64,000 bases of DNA from Auanema rhodensis (GCA_964057225.1 OZ059895.1:12462001-12526000), one strand, 5' to 3'. Shown: positions 45,695 to 57,643, counted from the first letter of the stretch. The notes: generated from the letters alone by a model not told the origin. Numbers and translations are program-made.

Positions 45695-46431
45695 CTATTG
45701 TTCTAGCTTCTTACTTGTAGTCCCAATAACTGTTGACGGTCTTTTCTTATGGATGACTGGTACTGTTGGTGCCACGAAGTTTGGGTCCGGGATCTGACTC
45801 TTCGAAACTCTCTTCTTCGGCTCTGTTACTGGTATGGTGCTGTGATACCTTATCGGCACATGATAAGGCTTTGCTGGCGTTGTAGGAGAATTATCTTCTA
45901 ATCCCAATGCCAATTTAAGTGCTGAACTCCATTTCTTAATTGTGGGTGGCTCCTTCTTCCGTTCCTCATACAATTCTTTTCTTGCGTTTTCTTCTATTTT
46001 CTCTGATAGTTTGGTGAATTTCGAGGAAGAGGAGAAGAAAGAATAGCAGTATTTGGGTATGAAAATGATATTTGAGAATAATCTTTACAAGGGGAAGTAT
46101 TTGTGCTAACATAGCTAGAGCTTTTGATAACGTTAGAATTGCGTTTAGGAGTTTGTTTGTTAATAGACGTTTTAATTTTACTAAGAGTAATAGCGTGGCG
46201 AGAAGTTTTAATAGCTGTTGTGCCTATTTTCTTCGCGGGGGTACCCGGTATAGCGGGTGGTTTCTTTGCAGCATTAGGTCGGCGCTTCGTGTCCGGCTCA
46301 TAAACATTTGGAGGTCCTCTTTTTCTTTGATTCCGCTCGAGTACTGGCTCGACGTGCGTATCATTACCGGGGGCTGCGCTCTGTGAATTTGTTTTATCCT
46401 GCGGAGGATTTTTACTCTTCGAGTCCGTCAT
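45695..46431 (-). CDS. Basic Pro/Ser/Lys-rich protein of the minus-strand element, in two overlapping frames
   Basis: The first frame starts at ATG 46431 (MTDSKSKNPPQDK) and runs 145 residues to TAG at 45994. The coding signal then continues in the -1 frame, open across the overlap and on to 45695 (KLSEKIEENARKEL, then a Pro/Thr-rich tail ending KKLEQ). The shift may be a one-base indel or -1 slippage at AGAAAATAG just before the stop. Composition is rich in Lys, Arg, Pro, Ser and Thr and looks disordered, as in nucleic-acid-binding or Gag tails. Minus-strand sequence just upstream reads TTTCCTTTCCAG then ATG 14 bases on, a good splice acceptor. Family not recognised. Confidence 0.5.
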
Positions 46432-47210
46432 CTTGTTGGTTTTCCTGGAAAGGAAATTATTATACCAACGATGCGAATCTTATAAAAATATATATACAAC
46501 GTGAGAGGCAATATGGGGTTGTATGCGTGACGCTTGCTAGGGGGCCAGCCTGCAGCGAATCTTCTAACGGAGAATTGCTCAATCGGGTACATACACGGGC
46601 CTGTGACCGGTGCGCCCTTTCTAGGATCAAGTTCCCATCTCTCGAATAGGCGTGAAATATACGACGGTGATCTAAGCAGTATTCCCTTTCAGTCTTTCGA
46701 CAAGATTAGGTGCTCAGGCCTCGTACATTCACTTTCCCAGACTTCTCTTGCCTATGAAAAATCACAGAAATCGCTCCCTTAACGAAATTCTGCTCCCCTG
46801 ATTTTTCATGGTGAGACCACTCTAACACTTTCATTCTCGACTAATTCTGTCGTAATTTTCAAATTTGCAAAAATAGGACCAAAAAGGGATCTTCAAAATC
46901 AGGAATGCGTACGTCTTATATCAAAAATAGTGGTTGCCTCCGCTCAGTTCTCGAGACAGTCTGGTATTGCTTCTCACGGGCTACTTTTAGGATCAAAATG
47001 CAAAATTGTAAATCTTAGGTTCGGGATTCAGATAAAAAAAATTTCAAAATTATTTGACTGTTTTCTGGGTTATATTAGGAAGAAGAGAAAAAAATAATAG
47101 TAATAAGAGAGGGAAAAAGATAAAATTTAAAAGAAGATAAAAGAAAAATAAAATAGGAATATAGTAGGAATATAGTAGGAATATAGTACTAGTATAGAAT
47201 AGTTTTGTAC

Positions 47211-47246
<36 letters not shown>

Positions 47247-47841
47247 GAGTAATACATTTTAAAGGATAGAATAGAAATTAATGAATTTTAATATATATAA
47301 AACAATGAATTTTGTGATGATTCATAAAAGAAATTAATTCATTTTTGATTCAAAAATTGTTTGAAACTTTATAACAAAAATTTATAAGAGATAGAATAGA
47401 TTTTGATTAAAAAAAAACAGAAAAAGAAAAGATTGACAGAAAAAAAAAATATCGAAATACCTTTCTTTAAATGAATAAATATAAAAGAATTTCAAATTAA
47501 TTTATGATAGTTATAAACAAAGTTTTTCCTCAAAAATGAATGAAAGATCTTAGAATATGGAAAAAATCGAAATGTTTCTTTTAAATGAATGAATATAAAA
47601 TTTCAAAATTAAGTTGTTTCAAAATATATCTTTTTAAATAAATGTATATAAGATTTCAGTATTAATTTATGAATCAAAATCAAAATAAAGTTCTTTGAAT
47701 GAATGAAATAAAGAAGAGAAAGATTTCAAATTAAATTCATATAACATAATCGAAATATAATTCTTTAATTAGATGTATGAAAGACAACAAAATTAAATTT
47801 ATGTAGCGAAATATGGTTCTTAGAGATTCGTCGGTTATAGA
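46432..47841 (-). other. Leader region of the minus-strand element
   Basis: 1.4 kb with no convincing gene. Part 46440-46780 is richer in G and C and has open frames on the plus strand with no protein-like features. Part 47000-47820 is extremely AT-rich, with short repeats of AATATAGTAGG (47157-47192) and a TA run. It probably acts as leader or intron for the minus-strand transcript. Confidence 0.5.
47215..47243. repeat. TA microsatellite
   Basis: About 14 AT units in the leader of the minus-strand element. Confidence 0.9.
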
Positions 47842-47862
47842 CGAATCTCGGCGGAACCTCCA
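47842..47862 (-). promoter_or_regulatory. Primer-binding site, tRNA-Gln type
   Basis: On the minus strand TGGAGGTTCCGCCGAGATT begins directly at the LTR edge. It is complementary to a tRNA ending CTCGGYGGAACCTCCA, which is the 3' end of animal tRNA-Gln as I remember it, with about two differences in 21. It overlaps a 9-bp hairpin (47824-47832 with 47840-47848). Confidence 0.75.
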
Positions 47863-48275
47863 CGTTCCATGTTGGTTCCCCAGGGTTCCGGCTGGGTAAC
47901 CACATGGAATTACTTTCTTTTCTTCCAAATATAAATGATAAAGAGTATAGAGAGAAAGGTTTATTCATGATAAAGTATACAAATTACAATAATAAAAGTT
48001 ACATAATGATTCCTAGTCGCAGCCCAAAGGACTCGTAAGGAAACCTTATATAGTATTCCTTACGAGCATAAAAAGTGGTTATATCAGGTCCGCGGAACTT
48101 GGTTCCGCTTGAATTGGGCTTTCTTTAATTAAACTTAATATGAAAAAGTGTTCGTTCATTGTTGCATTGAATTCCTGTTTCTCAAATGTAGCGTCAGCTA
48201 TTTGTTTTTATAATGTTCCGTTTTATAAGCGATTGACGTTGTCAATCGCTCTACTTATAGGACACGTATGGAACA
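47863..48275 (-). repeat. 5' LTR of the minus-strand element
   Basis: Same length as the other LTR, with two substitutions. It directly abuts the primer-binding site, which makes it the 5' LTR. TATA core at about 48045-48054, AATAAA (plus TTTATT) at 47960-47965. Confidence 0.9.
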
Positions 48276-48279
48276 TAAC
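48276..48279 (+). repeat. Target-site duplication TAAC, right copy
   Basis: Partner of 44105-44108. Confidence 0.85.
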
Positions 48280-48364
48280 GTAGAAAATTACATAACTAAC
48301 ATGAAATTGGAAAAAAAACAATAACGAGGATAAGTATGTAAATCATTGAATATCAGGTATTTTC

Positions 48365-48483
48365 GCTTACGACCATACCACGTTGAAAGTACGCCATCCC
48401 GTCCGATCTGGCAAGTCAAGCAACGTTGGGCCCGGTTAGTACTTAGATCGGAGACGGCTTGGGAATCCCGGGTGCCGTAAGCT
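48365..48483 (+). rRNA. 5S rRNA gene, variant G81A
   Basis: First complete gene right of the second element. Confidence 0.94.
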
Positions 48484-48893
48484 TTTCAAATTTTTTTAAC
48501 GATCATACCACGTTGAAAGTACGCCATGCAGCTGATTTTCAATTTTATCTCTTCAGTAACAAGTGTTTTTAATTTTCCAGCAGTTTTACTTAGATAGCTC
48601 AACCCAAGGCATCAAAATATCTTCAATCTTATTTCTATATTACAGTTATAAACCAGTAGTTTATGAACCTTCATCTTAACTTTACTGTTTCTATCTATTT
48701 CCTATTGAAACAAACATTGTTTAAACACTATACAACTGTGAAACCTTTTTTAATTTATTGTATTTGGATCTCATAAGATTTGATATCATCGAGGGATTCA
48801 GATGTAACGTAGAAAATTACATAACTAACATGAAATTGGAAAAAAAACAATAACGAGGATAAGTATGTAAATCATTGAATATCAGATTTTTTC

Positions 48894-48926
48894 GCTTACG
48901 ACCATACCACGTTGAAAGTACGCCAT
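48894..48926 (+). pseudogene. 5S remnant (first 33 bp)
   Basis: Truncated at the echo junction. 399-bp monomer. Confidence 0.9.
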
Positions 48927-49292
48927 GCAGCTGATTTTCAATTTTATCTCTTCCGTAACAAATGTTTTTAATTTTCCAGCAGTTTTACTTAGATAGCTCA
49001 ACCCAAGGCATCAAAATATCTTCAATCTTATTTCTATATTACAGTTATAAACCAGTAGTTTATGAACCTTCATCTTAACTTTACTGTTTCTATCTATTTC
49101 CTATTGAAACAAACATTGTTTAAACACTATACAACTGTGAAACCTTTTTTAATTTATTGTATTTGGATCTCATAAGATTTGATATCATCGAGGGATTTAG
49201 ATGTAACGTAGAAAATTACATAACTAACATGAAAATGGAAAAAAAACAATAACGAGGATAAGTATGTAAATCATTGAATATCAGGTATTTTC

Positions 49293-49411
49293 GCTTACGA
49301 CCATACCACGTTGAAAGTACGCCATCCCGTCCGATCTGGCAAGTCAAGCAACGTTGGGCCCGGTTAGTACTTGGATCGGAGACGGCTTGGGAATCCCGGG
49401 TGCCGTAAGCT
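49293..49411 (+). rRNA. 5S rRNA gene, canonical
   Basis: 529-bp monomer. Confidence 0.95.
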
Positions 49412-49821
49412 TTTCAAATTTTTTTAACGATCATACCACGTTGAAAGTACGCCATGCAGCTGATTTTCAATTTTATCTCTTCCGTAACAAATGTTTTTAA
49501 TTTTCCAGCAGTTTTACTTAGATAGCTCAACCCAAGGCATCAAAATATCTTCAATCTTATTTCTATATTACAGTTATAAACCAGTAGTTTATGAACCTTC
49601 ATCTTAACTTTACTGTTTCTATCTATTTCCTATTGAAACAAACATTGTTTAAACACTATACAACTGTGAAACCTTTTTTAATTTATTGTATTTGGATCTC
49701 ATAAGATTTGATATCATCGAGGGATTTAGATGTAACGTAGAAAATTACATAACTAACATGAAAATGGAAAAAAAACAATAACGAGGATAAGTATGTAAAT
49801 CATTGAATATCAGGTATTTTC

Positions 49822-49940
49822 GCTTACGACCATACCACGTTGAAAGTACGCCATCCCGTCCGATCTGGCAAGTCAAGCAACGTTGGGCCCGGTTAGTACT
49901 TGGATCGGAGACGGCTTGGGAATCCCGGGTGCCGTAAGCT
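49822..49940 (+). rRNA. 5S rRNA gene, canonical
   Basis: 529-bp monomer; the spacer carries the ATAATACAG mark. Confidence 0.95.
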
Positions 49941-50350
49941 TTTCAAATTTTTTTAACGATCATACCACGTTGAAAGTACGCCATGCAGCTGATTTTCAAT
50001 TTTATCTCTTCAGTAACAAATGTTTTTAATTTTCCAGCAGTTTTACTTAGATAGCTCAACCCAAGGCATCAAAATATCTTCAATTTTATTTCTATAATAC
50101 AGTTATAAACCAGTAGTTTATGAACCTTCATCTTAACTTTACTGTTTCTATCTATTTCCTATTGAAACAAACATTGTTTTAACACTATACAACTGTGAAA
50201 CCTTTTTCAATTTATTGTATTTGGAGCTCATAAGATTTGATATCATCGAGGAATTCAGATGTAACGTAGAAAATTACATAACTAACATGAAATTGGAAAA
50301 AAAACAATAACGAGGATAAGTATGTAAATCATTGAATATCAGGTATTTTC

Positions 50351-50469
50351 GCTTACGACCATACCACGTTGAAAGTACGCCATCCCGTCCGATCTGGCAA
50401 GTCAAGCAACGTTGGGCCCGGTTAGTACTTAGATCGGAGACGGCTTGGGAATCCCGGGTGCCGTAAGCT
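50351..50469 (+). rRNA. 5S rRNA gene, variant G81A
   Basis: Followed by the remnant at 50880. Confidence 0.94.
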
Positions 50470-50879
50470 TTTCAAATTTTTTTAACGATCATACCACGTT
50501 GAAAGTACGCCATGCAGCTGATTTTCAATTTTATCTCTTCAGTAACAAGTGTTTTTAATTTTCCAGCAGTTTTACTTAGATAGCTCAACCCAAGGCATCA
50601 AAATATCTTCAATCTTATTTCTATATTACAGTTATAAACCAGTAGTTTATGAACCTTCATCTTAACTTTACTGTTTCTATCTATTTCCTATTGAAACAAA
50701 CATTGTTTAAACACTATACAACTGTGAAACCTTTTTTAATTTATTGTATTTGGATCTCATAAGATTTGATATCATCGAGGGATTCAGATGTAACGTAGAA
50801 AATTACATAACTAACATGAAATTGGAAAAAAAACAATAACGAGGATAAGTATGTAAATCATTGAATATCAGATTTTTTC

Positions 50880-50912
50880 GCTTACGACCATACCACGTTG
50901 AAAGTACGCCAT
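50880..50912 (+). pseudogene. 5S remnant (first 33 bp)
   Basis: Truncated at the echo junction. 399-bp monomer. Confidence 0.9.
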
Positions 50913-51278
50913 GCAGCTGATTTTCAATTTTATCTCTTCCGTAACAAATGTTTTTAATTTTCCAGCAGTTTTACTTAGATAGCTCAACCCAAGGCATCAA
51001 AATATCTTCAATCTTATTTCTATATTACAGTTATAAACCAGTAGTTTATGAACCTTCATCTTAACTTTACTGTTTCTATCTATTTCCTATTGAAACAAAC
51101 ATTGTTTAAACACTATACAACTGTGAAACCTTTTTTAATTTATTGTATTTGGATCTTATAAGATTTGATATCATCGAGGGATTTAGATGTAACGTAGAAA
51201 ATTACATAACTAACATGAAATTGGAAAAAAAACAATAACGAGGATAAGTATGTAAATCATTGAATATCAGGTATTTTC

Positions 51279-51397
51279 GCTTACGACCATACCACGTTGA
51301 AAGTACGCCATCCCGTCCGATCTGGCAAGTCAAGCAACGTTGGGCCCGGTTAGTACTTGGATCGGAGACGGCTTGGGAATCCCGGGTGCCGTAAGCT
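51279..51397 (+). rRNA. 5S rRNA gene, canonical
   Basis: 529-bp monomer. Confidence 0.95.
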
Positions 51398-51807
51398 TTT
51401 CAAATTTTTTTAACGATCATACCACGTTGAAAGTACGCAATGCAGCTGATTTTCAATTTTATCTCTTCCGTAACAAATGTTTTTAATTTTCCAGCAGTTT
51501 TACTTAGATAGCTCAACCCAAGGCATCAAAATATCTTCAATCTTATTTCTATATTACAGTTATAAACCAGTAGTTTATGAACCTTCATCTTAACTTTACT
51601 GTTTCTATCTATTTCCTATTGAAACAAACATTGTTTTAACACTATACAACTGTGAAACCTTTTTTAATTTATTGTATTTGGAGCTCATAAGATTTGATAT
51701 CATCGAGAAATTTAGATGTAACGTAGAAAATTACATAACTAACATGAAATTGGAAAAAAAACAATAACGAGGATAAGTATGTAAATCATTGAATATCAGG
51801 TATTTTC

Positions 51808-51926
51808 GCTTACGACCATACCACGTTGAAAGTACGCCATCCCGTCCGATCTGGCAAGTCAAGCAACGTTGGGCCCGGTTAGTACTTGGATCGGAGACGG
51901 CTTGGGAATCCCGGGTGCCGTAAGCT
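51808..51926 (+). rRNA. 5S rRNA gene, canonical
   Basis: 529-bp monomer. Confidence 0.95.
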
Positions 51927-52336
51927 TTTCAAATTTTTTTAACGATCATACCACGTTGAAAGTACGCCATGCAGCTGATTTTCAATTTTATCTCTTCAGT
52001 AACAAATGTTTTTAATTTTCCAGCAGTTTTACTTAGATAGCTCAACCCAAGGCATCAAAATATCTTCAATCTAATTTCTATATTACAGTTATAAACCAGT
52101 AGTTTATGAACCTTCATCTTAACTTTACTGTTTCTATCTATTTCCTATTGAAACAAACATTGTTTTAACACTATACAACTGTGAAACCTTTTTTAATTTA
52201 TTGTATTTGGAGCTCATAAGATTTGATATCATCGAGGAATTCAGATGTAACGTAGAAAATTACATAACTAACATGAAATTGGAAAAAAAACAATAACGAG
52301 GATAAGTATGTAAATCATTGAATATCAGGTATTTTC

Positions 52337-52455
52337 GCTTACGACCATACCACGTTGAAAGTACGCCATCCCGTCCGATCTGGCAAGTCAAGCAACGTTG
52401 GGCCCGGTTAGTACTTAGATCGGAGACGGCTTGGGAATCCCGGGTGCCGTAAGCT
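52337..52455 (+). rRNA. 5S rRNA gene, variant G81A
   Basis: Followed by the remnant at 52866. Confidence 0.94.
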
Positions 52456-52865
52456 TTTCAAATTTTTTTAACGATCATACCACGTTGAAAGTACGCCATG
52501 CAGCTGATTTTCAATTTTATCTCTTCAGTAACAAGTGTTTTTAATTTTCCAGCAGTTTTACTTAGATAGCTCAACCCAAGGCATCAAAATATCTTCAATC
52601 TTATTTCTATATTACAGTTATAAACCAGTAGTTTATGAACCTTCATCTTAACTTTACTGTTTCTATCTATTTCCTATTGAAACAAACATTGTTTAAACAC
52701 TATACAACTGTGAAACTTTTTTTAATTTATTGTATTTGGATCTCATAAGATTTGATATCATCGAGGGATTCAGATGTAACGTAGAAAATTACATAACTAA
52801 CATGAAATTGGAAAAAAAACAATAACGAGGATAAGTATGTAAATCATTGAATATCAGATTTTTTC

Positions 52866-52898
52866 GCTTACGACCATACCACGTTGAAAGTACGCCAT
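52866..52898 (+). pseudogene. 5S remnant (first 33 bp)
   Basis: Truncated at the echo junction. 399-bp monomer. Confidence 0.9.
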
Positions 52899-53264
52899 GC
52901 AGCTGATTTTCAATTTTATCTCTTCCGTAACAAATGTTTTTAATTTTCCAGCAGTTTTACTTAGATAGCTCAACCCAAGGCATCAAAATATCTTCAATCT
53001 TATTTCTATATTACAGTTATAAACCAGTAGTTTATGAACCTTCATCTTAACTTTACTGTTTCTATCTATTTCCTATTGAAACAAACATTGTTTAAACACT
53101 ATACAACTGTGAAACCTTTTTTAATTTATTGTATTTGGATCTTATAAGATTTGATATCATCGAGGGATTTAGATGTAACGTAGAAAATTACATAACTAAC
53201 ATGAAATTGGAAAAAAAACAATAACGAGGATAAGTATGTAAATCATTGAATATCAGGTATTTTC

Positions 53265-53383
53265 GCTTACGACCATACCACGTTGAAAGTACGCCATCCC
53301 GTCCGATCTGGCAAGTCAAGCAACGTTGGGCCCGGTTAGTACTTGGATCGGAGACGGCTTGGGAATCCCGGGTGCCGTAAGCT
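53265..53383 (+). rRNA. 5S rRNA gene, canonical
   Basis: 529-bp monomer; the spacer is of the CCGAAGGCAGCG type. Confidence 0.95.
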
Positions 53384-53793
53384 TTTCAAATTTTTTTAAC
53401 GATCATACCACGTTGAAAGTACGCAATGCAGCTGATTTTCAATTTTATCTCTTCCGTAACAAATGTTTTCAATTTTCCAGCAGTTTTACTTAGATAGCTC
53501 AACCGAAGGCAGCGAACTATCTCTAATCTTATTTCTATATTACAGTTATAAACCAGTAGTTTATGAACCTTCATCTTAACTTTACTGTTTCTATCTATTT
53601 CCTATTGAAACAAACATTGTTTTAACACTATACAACTGTGAAACCTTTTTTAATTTATTGTATTTGGAGCTCATAAGATTTGATATCATCGAGAAATTTA
53701 GATGTAACGTAGAAAATTACATAACTAACATGAAATTGGAAAAAAAACAATAACGAGGATAAGTATGTAAATCATTGAATATCAGGTATTTTC

Positions 53794-53912
53794 GCTTACG
53801 ACCATACCACGTTGAAAGTACGCCATCCCGTCCGATCTGGCAAGTCAAGCAACGTTGGGCCCGGTTAGTACTTAGATCGGAGACGGCTTGGGAATCCCGG
53901 GTGCCGTAAGCT
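53794..53912 (+). rRNA. 5S rRNA gene, variant G81A
   Basis: One of four G81A genes without the linked ACAAGTG spacer mark. 794-bp monomer with a fusion near 54276. Confidence 0.94.
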
Positions 53913-54587
53913 TTTCAAATTTTTTTAACGATCATACCACGTTGAAAGTACGCCATGCAGCTGATTTTCAATTTTATCTCTTCAGTAACAAATGTTTTTA
54001 ATTTTCCAGCAGTTTTACTTAGATAGCTCAACCCAAGGCATCAAAATATCTTCAATCTTATTTCTATATTACAGTTATAAACCAGTAGTTTATGAACCTT
54101 CATCTTAACTTTACTGTTTCTATCTATTTCCTATTGAAACAAACATTGTTTAAACACAATACAACTGTGAAACCTTTTTTAATTTATTGTATTTGGATCT
54201 CATAAGATTTGATATCATCGAGGGATTTAGATGTAACGTAGAAAATTACATAACTAACATGAAATTGGAAAAAAAACTTTTACTTAGATAGCTCAACCCA
54301 AGGCATCAAAATATCTTCAATCTTATTTCTATATTACAGTTATAAACCAGTAGTTTATGAACCTTCATCTTAACTTTACTGTTTCTATCTATTTCCTATT
54401 GAAACAAACATTGTTTAAACACTATACAACTGTGAAATCTTTTTTAATTTATTGTATTTGGATCTCATAAGATTTGATATCATCGAGGGATTTAGATGTA
54501 ACGTAGAAAATTACATAACTAACACGAAATTGGAAAAAAAACAATAACGAGGATAAGTATGTAAATCATTGAATATCAGATTTTTTC

Positions 54588-54620
54588 GCTTACGACCATA
54601 CCACGTTTAAAGTACGCCAT
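54588..54620 (+). pseudogene. 5S remnant (first 33 bp), GTTTAAAG variant
   Basis: 541-bp monomer with a duplication junction near 54776. Part of a displaced copy of the 1864-bp unit. Confidence 0.9.
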
Positions 54621-55128
54621 GCAGCTGATTTTCAATTTTATCTCTTCCGTAACAAATGTTTTTAATTTTCCAGCAGTTTTACTTAGATAGCTAAACCCAA
54701 GGCATCAAAATATCTTCAATCTTATTTCTATATTACAGTTATAAACCAGTAGTTTATGAACCTTCATCTTAACTTTAACCTTCATCTTAACTAACAAATG
54801 TTTTTAATTTTCCAGCAGTTTTACTTAGATAGCTCAACCCAAGGCATCAAAATATCTTCAATCTTATTTCTATATTACAGTTATAAACCAGTAGTTTATG
54901 AACCTTCATCTTAACTTTACTGTTTCTATCTATTTCCTATTGAAACAAACATTGTTTAAACACTATACAACTGTGAAACCTTTTTTAATTTATTGTATTT
55001 GGATCTCATAAGATTTGATATCATCGAAGGATTCAGATGTAACGTAGAAAATTACATAACTAACATGAAATTGGAAAAAAAACAATAACGAGGATAAGTA
55101 TGTAAATCATTGAATATCAGATATTTTT

Positions 55129-55247
55129 GATTACGACCATACCACGTTGAAAGTACGCCATCCCGTCCGATCTGGCAAGTCAAGCAACGTTGGGCCCGGT
55201 TAGTACTTGGATCGGAGACCGCTTGGGAATCCCGGGTGCCGTAAGCT
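55129..55247 (+). rRNA. 5S rRNA gene, variant C2A, G92C
   Basis: GATTACG start and GAGACCGC arm. The helix I pair at base 2 is lost. Confidence 0.9.
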
Positions 55248-55657
55248 TTTCAAATTTTTTTAACGATCATACCACGTTGAAAGTACGCAATGCAGCTGAT
55301 TTTCAATTTTATCTCTTCAGTAACAAATGTTTTTAATTTTCCAGCAGTTTTACTTAGATAGCTCAACCCAAGGCATCAAAATATCTTCAATCTTATTTCT
55401 ATAATACAGTTATAAACCAGTAGTTTATGAACCTTCATCTTAACTTTACTGTTTCTATCTATTTCCTATTGAAACAAACATTGTTTTAACACTATACAAC
55501 TGTGAAACCTTTTTTAATTTATTGTATTTGGAGCTCATAAGATTTGATATCATCGAGGAATTCAGATGTAACGTAGAAAATTACATAACTAACATGAAAT
55601 TGGAAAAAAAACAATAACGAGGATAAGTATGTAAATCATTGAATATCAGGTATTTTC

Positions 55658-55776
55658 GCTTACGACCATACCACGTTGAAAGTACGCCATCCCGTCCGAT
55701 CTGGCAAGTCAAGCAACGTTGGGCCCGGTTAGTACTTAGATCGGAGACGGCTTGGGAATCCCGGGTGCCGTAAGCT
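55658..55776 (+). rRNA. 5S rRNA gene, variant G81A
   Basis: Followed by the remnant at 56187. The spacer has extra changes (ATGAGCCTTC, CTTTACTTTAC) that open a short frame I judge accidental. Confidence 0.94.
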
Positions 55777-56186
55777 TTTCAAATTTTTTTAACGATCATA
55801 CCACGTTGAAAGTACGCCATGCAGCTGATTTTCAATTTTATCTCTTCAGTAACAAGTGTTTTTAATTTTCCAGCAGTTTTACTTAGATAGCTCAACCCAA
55901 GGCATCAAAATATCTTCAATCTTATTTCTATATTACAGTTATAAATCAGTAGTTTATGAGCCTTCATCTTTACTTTACTGTTTCTATCTATTTCTTATTG
56001 AAACAAACATTGTTTTAACACTATACAACTGTGAAACCTTTTTTAATTTATTGTATTTGGAGCTCATAAGATTTGATATCATCGAGGAATTTAGATGTAA
56101 CGTAGAAAATTACATAACTAACATGAAATTGGAAAAAAAACAATAACGAGGATAAGTATGTAAATAATTGAATATCAGATTTTTTC

Positions 56187-56219
56187 GCTTACGACCATAC
56201 CACGTTGAAAGTACGCAAT
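56187..56219 (+). pseudogene. 5S remnant, ending GCAAT
   Basis: Has the echo-type GCAAT end, so the crossover lay before that base. 399-bp monomer. Confidence 0.9.
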
Positions 56220-56585
56220 GCAGCTGATTTTCAATTTTATCTCTTCCGTAACAAATGTTTTTAATTTTCCAGCAGTTTTACTTAGATAGCTCAACCCAAG
56301 GCATCAAAATATCTTCAATCTTATTTCTATATTACAGTTATAAACCAGTAGTTTATGAACCTTCATCTTAACTTTACTGTTTCTATCTATTTCCTATTGA
56401 AACAAACATTGTTTAAACACTATACAACTGTGAAACCTTTTTTAATTTATTGTATTTGGATCTCATAAGATTTGATATCATCGAGGAATTCAGATGTAAC
56501 GTAGAAAATTACATAACTAACATGAAATTGGAAAAAAAACAATAACGAGGATAAGTATGTAAATCATTGAATATCAGGTATTTTC

Positions 56586-56704
56586 GCTTACGACCATACC
56601 ACGTTAAAAGTACGCCATCCCGTCCGATCTGGCAAGTCAAGCAACGTTGGGCCCGGTTAGTACTTAGATCGGAGACGGCTTGGGAATCCCGGGTGCCGTA
56701 AGCT
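56586..56704 (+). rRNA. 5S rRNA gene, variant G21A, G81A
   Basis: CGTTAAAAG for CGTTGAAAG. Followed by a complete monomer, without the ACAAGTG mark. Confidence 0.92.
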
Positions 56705-57114
56705 TTTCAAATTTTTTTAACGATCATACCACGTTGAAAGTACGCCATGCAGCTGATTTTCAATTTTATCTCTTCAGTAACAAATGTTTTTAATTTTCCA
56801 GCAGTTTTACTTAGATAGCTCAACCCAAGGCATCAAAATATCTTCAATCTTATTTCTATAATACAGTTATAAACCAGTAGTTTATGAACCTTCATCTTAA
56901 CTTTACTGTTTCTATCTATTTCCTATTGAAACAAACATTGTTTTAACACTATACAACTGTGAAACCTTTTTTAATTTATTGTATTTGGAGCTCATAAGAT
57001 TTGATATCATCGAGGAATTCAGATGTAACGTAGAAAATTACATAACTAACATGAAAATGGAAAAAAAACAATAACGAGGATAAGTATGTAAATCATTGAA
57101 TATCAGGTATTTTC

Positions 57115-57233
57115 GCTTACGACCATACCACGTTGAAAGTACGCCATCCCGTCCGATCTGGCAAGTCAAGCAACGTTGGGCCCGGTTAGTACTTGGATCG
57201 GAGACCGCTTGGGAATCCCGGGTGCCGTAAGCT
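57115..57233 (+). rRNA. 5S rRNA gene, variant G92C
   Basis: GAGACCGC arm with a normal start. Confidence 0.92.
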
Positions 57234-57643
57234 TTTCAAATTTTTTTAACGATCATACCACGTTGAAAGTACGCAATGCAGCTGATTTTCAATTTTATCT
57301 CTTCAGTAACAAATGTTTTTAATTTTCCAGCAGTTTTACTTAGATAGCTCAACCCAAGGCATCAAAATATCTTCAATCTTATTTCTATATTACAGTTATA
57401 AATCAGTAGTTTATGAACCTTCATCTTAACTTTACTGTTTCTATCTATTTCCTATTGAAACAAACATTGTTTAAACACTATACAACTGTGAAACCTTTTT
57501 TAATTTATTGTATTTGGAGCTCATAAGATTTGATATCATCGAGGAATTCAGATGTAACGTAGAAAATTACATAACTAACATGAAAATGGAAAAAAAACAA
57601 TAACGAGGATAAGTATGTAAATCATTGAATATCAGATTTTTTC

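Larger units (their letters stand above)
44109..48275 (-). mobile_element. LTR retroelement without recognisable pol, minus strand
   Basis: The 4167-bp element has 413-bp LTRs that differ at 2 positions and a TAAC target duplication (44105-44108 and 48276-48279). Minus orientation is set by the primer site beside the right LTR, by LTR ends reading TG... on the minus strand, and by TATA and AATAAA in the right order there. The ~3.3 kb interior holds only small open frames on the minus strand and no reverse transcriptase, RNase H or integrase motif that I can find. It is probably a non-autonomous element moved by the enzymes of another. No polypurine tract is visible beside 44521. Confidence 0.85.

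Noticed and set aside
46308..46782. Plus-strand frames of 80-110 codons in the second element
   Set aside because: They overlap each other and the antisense of the basic protein; composition is not protein-like.
55856..56146. 96-codon plus-strand frame in a 5S spacer
   Set aside because: Opened by a few private substitutions in one diverged spacer copy; absent from all sister spacers.
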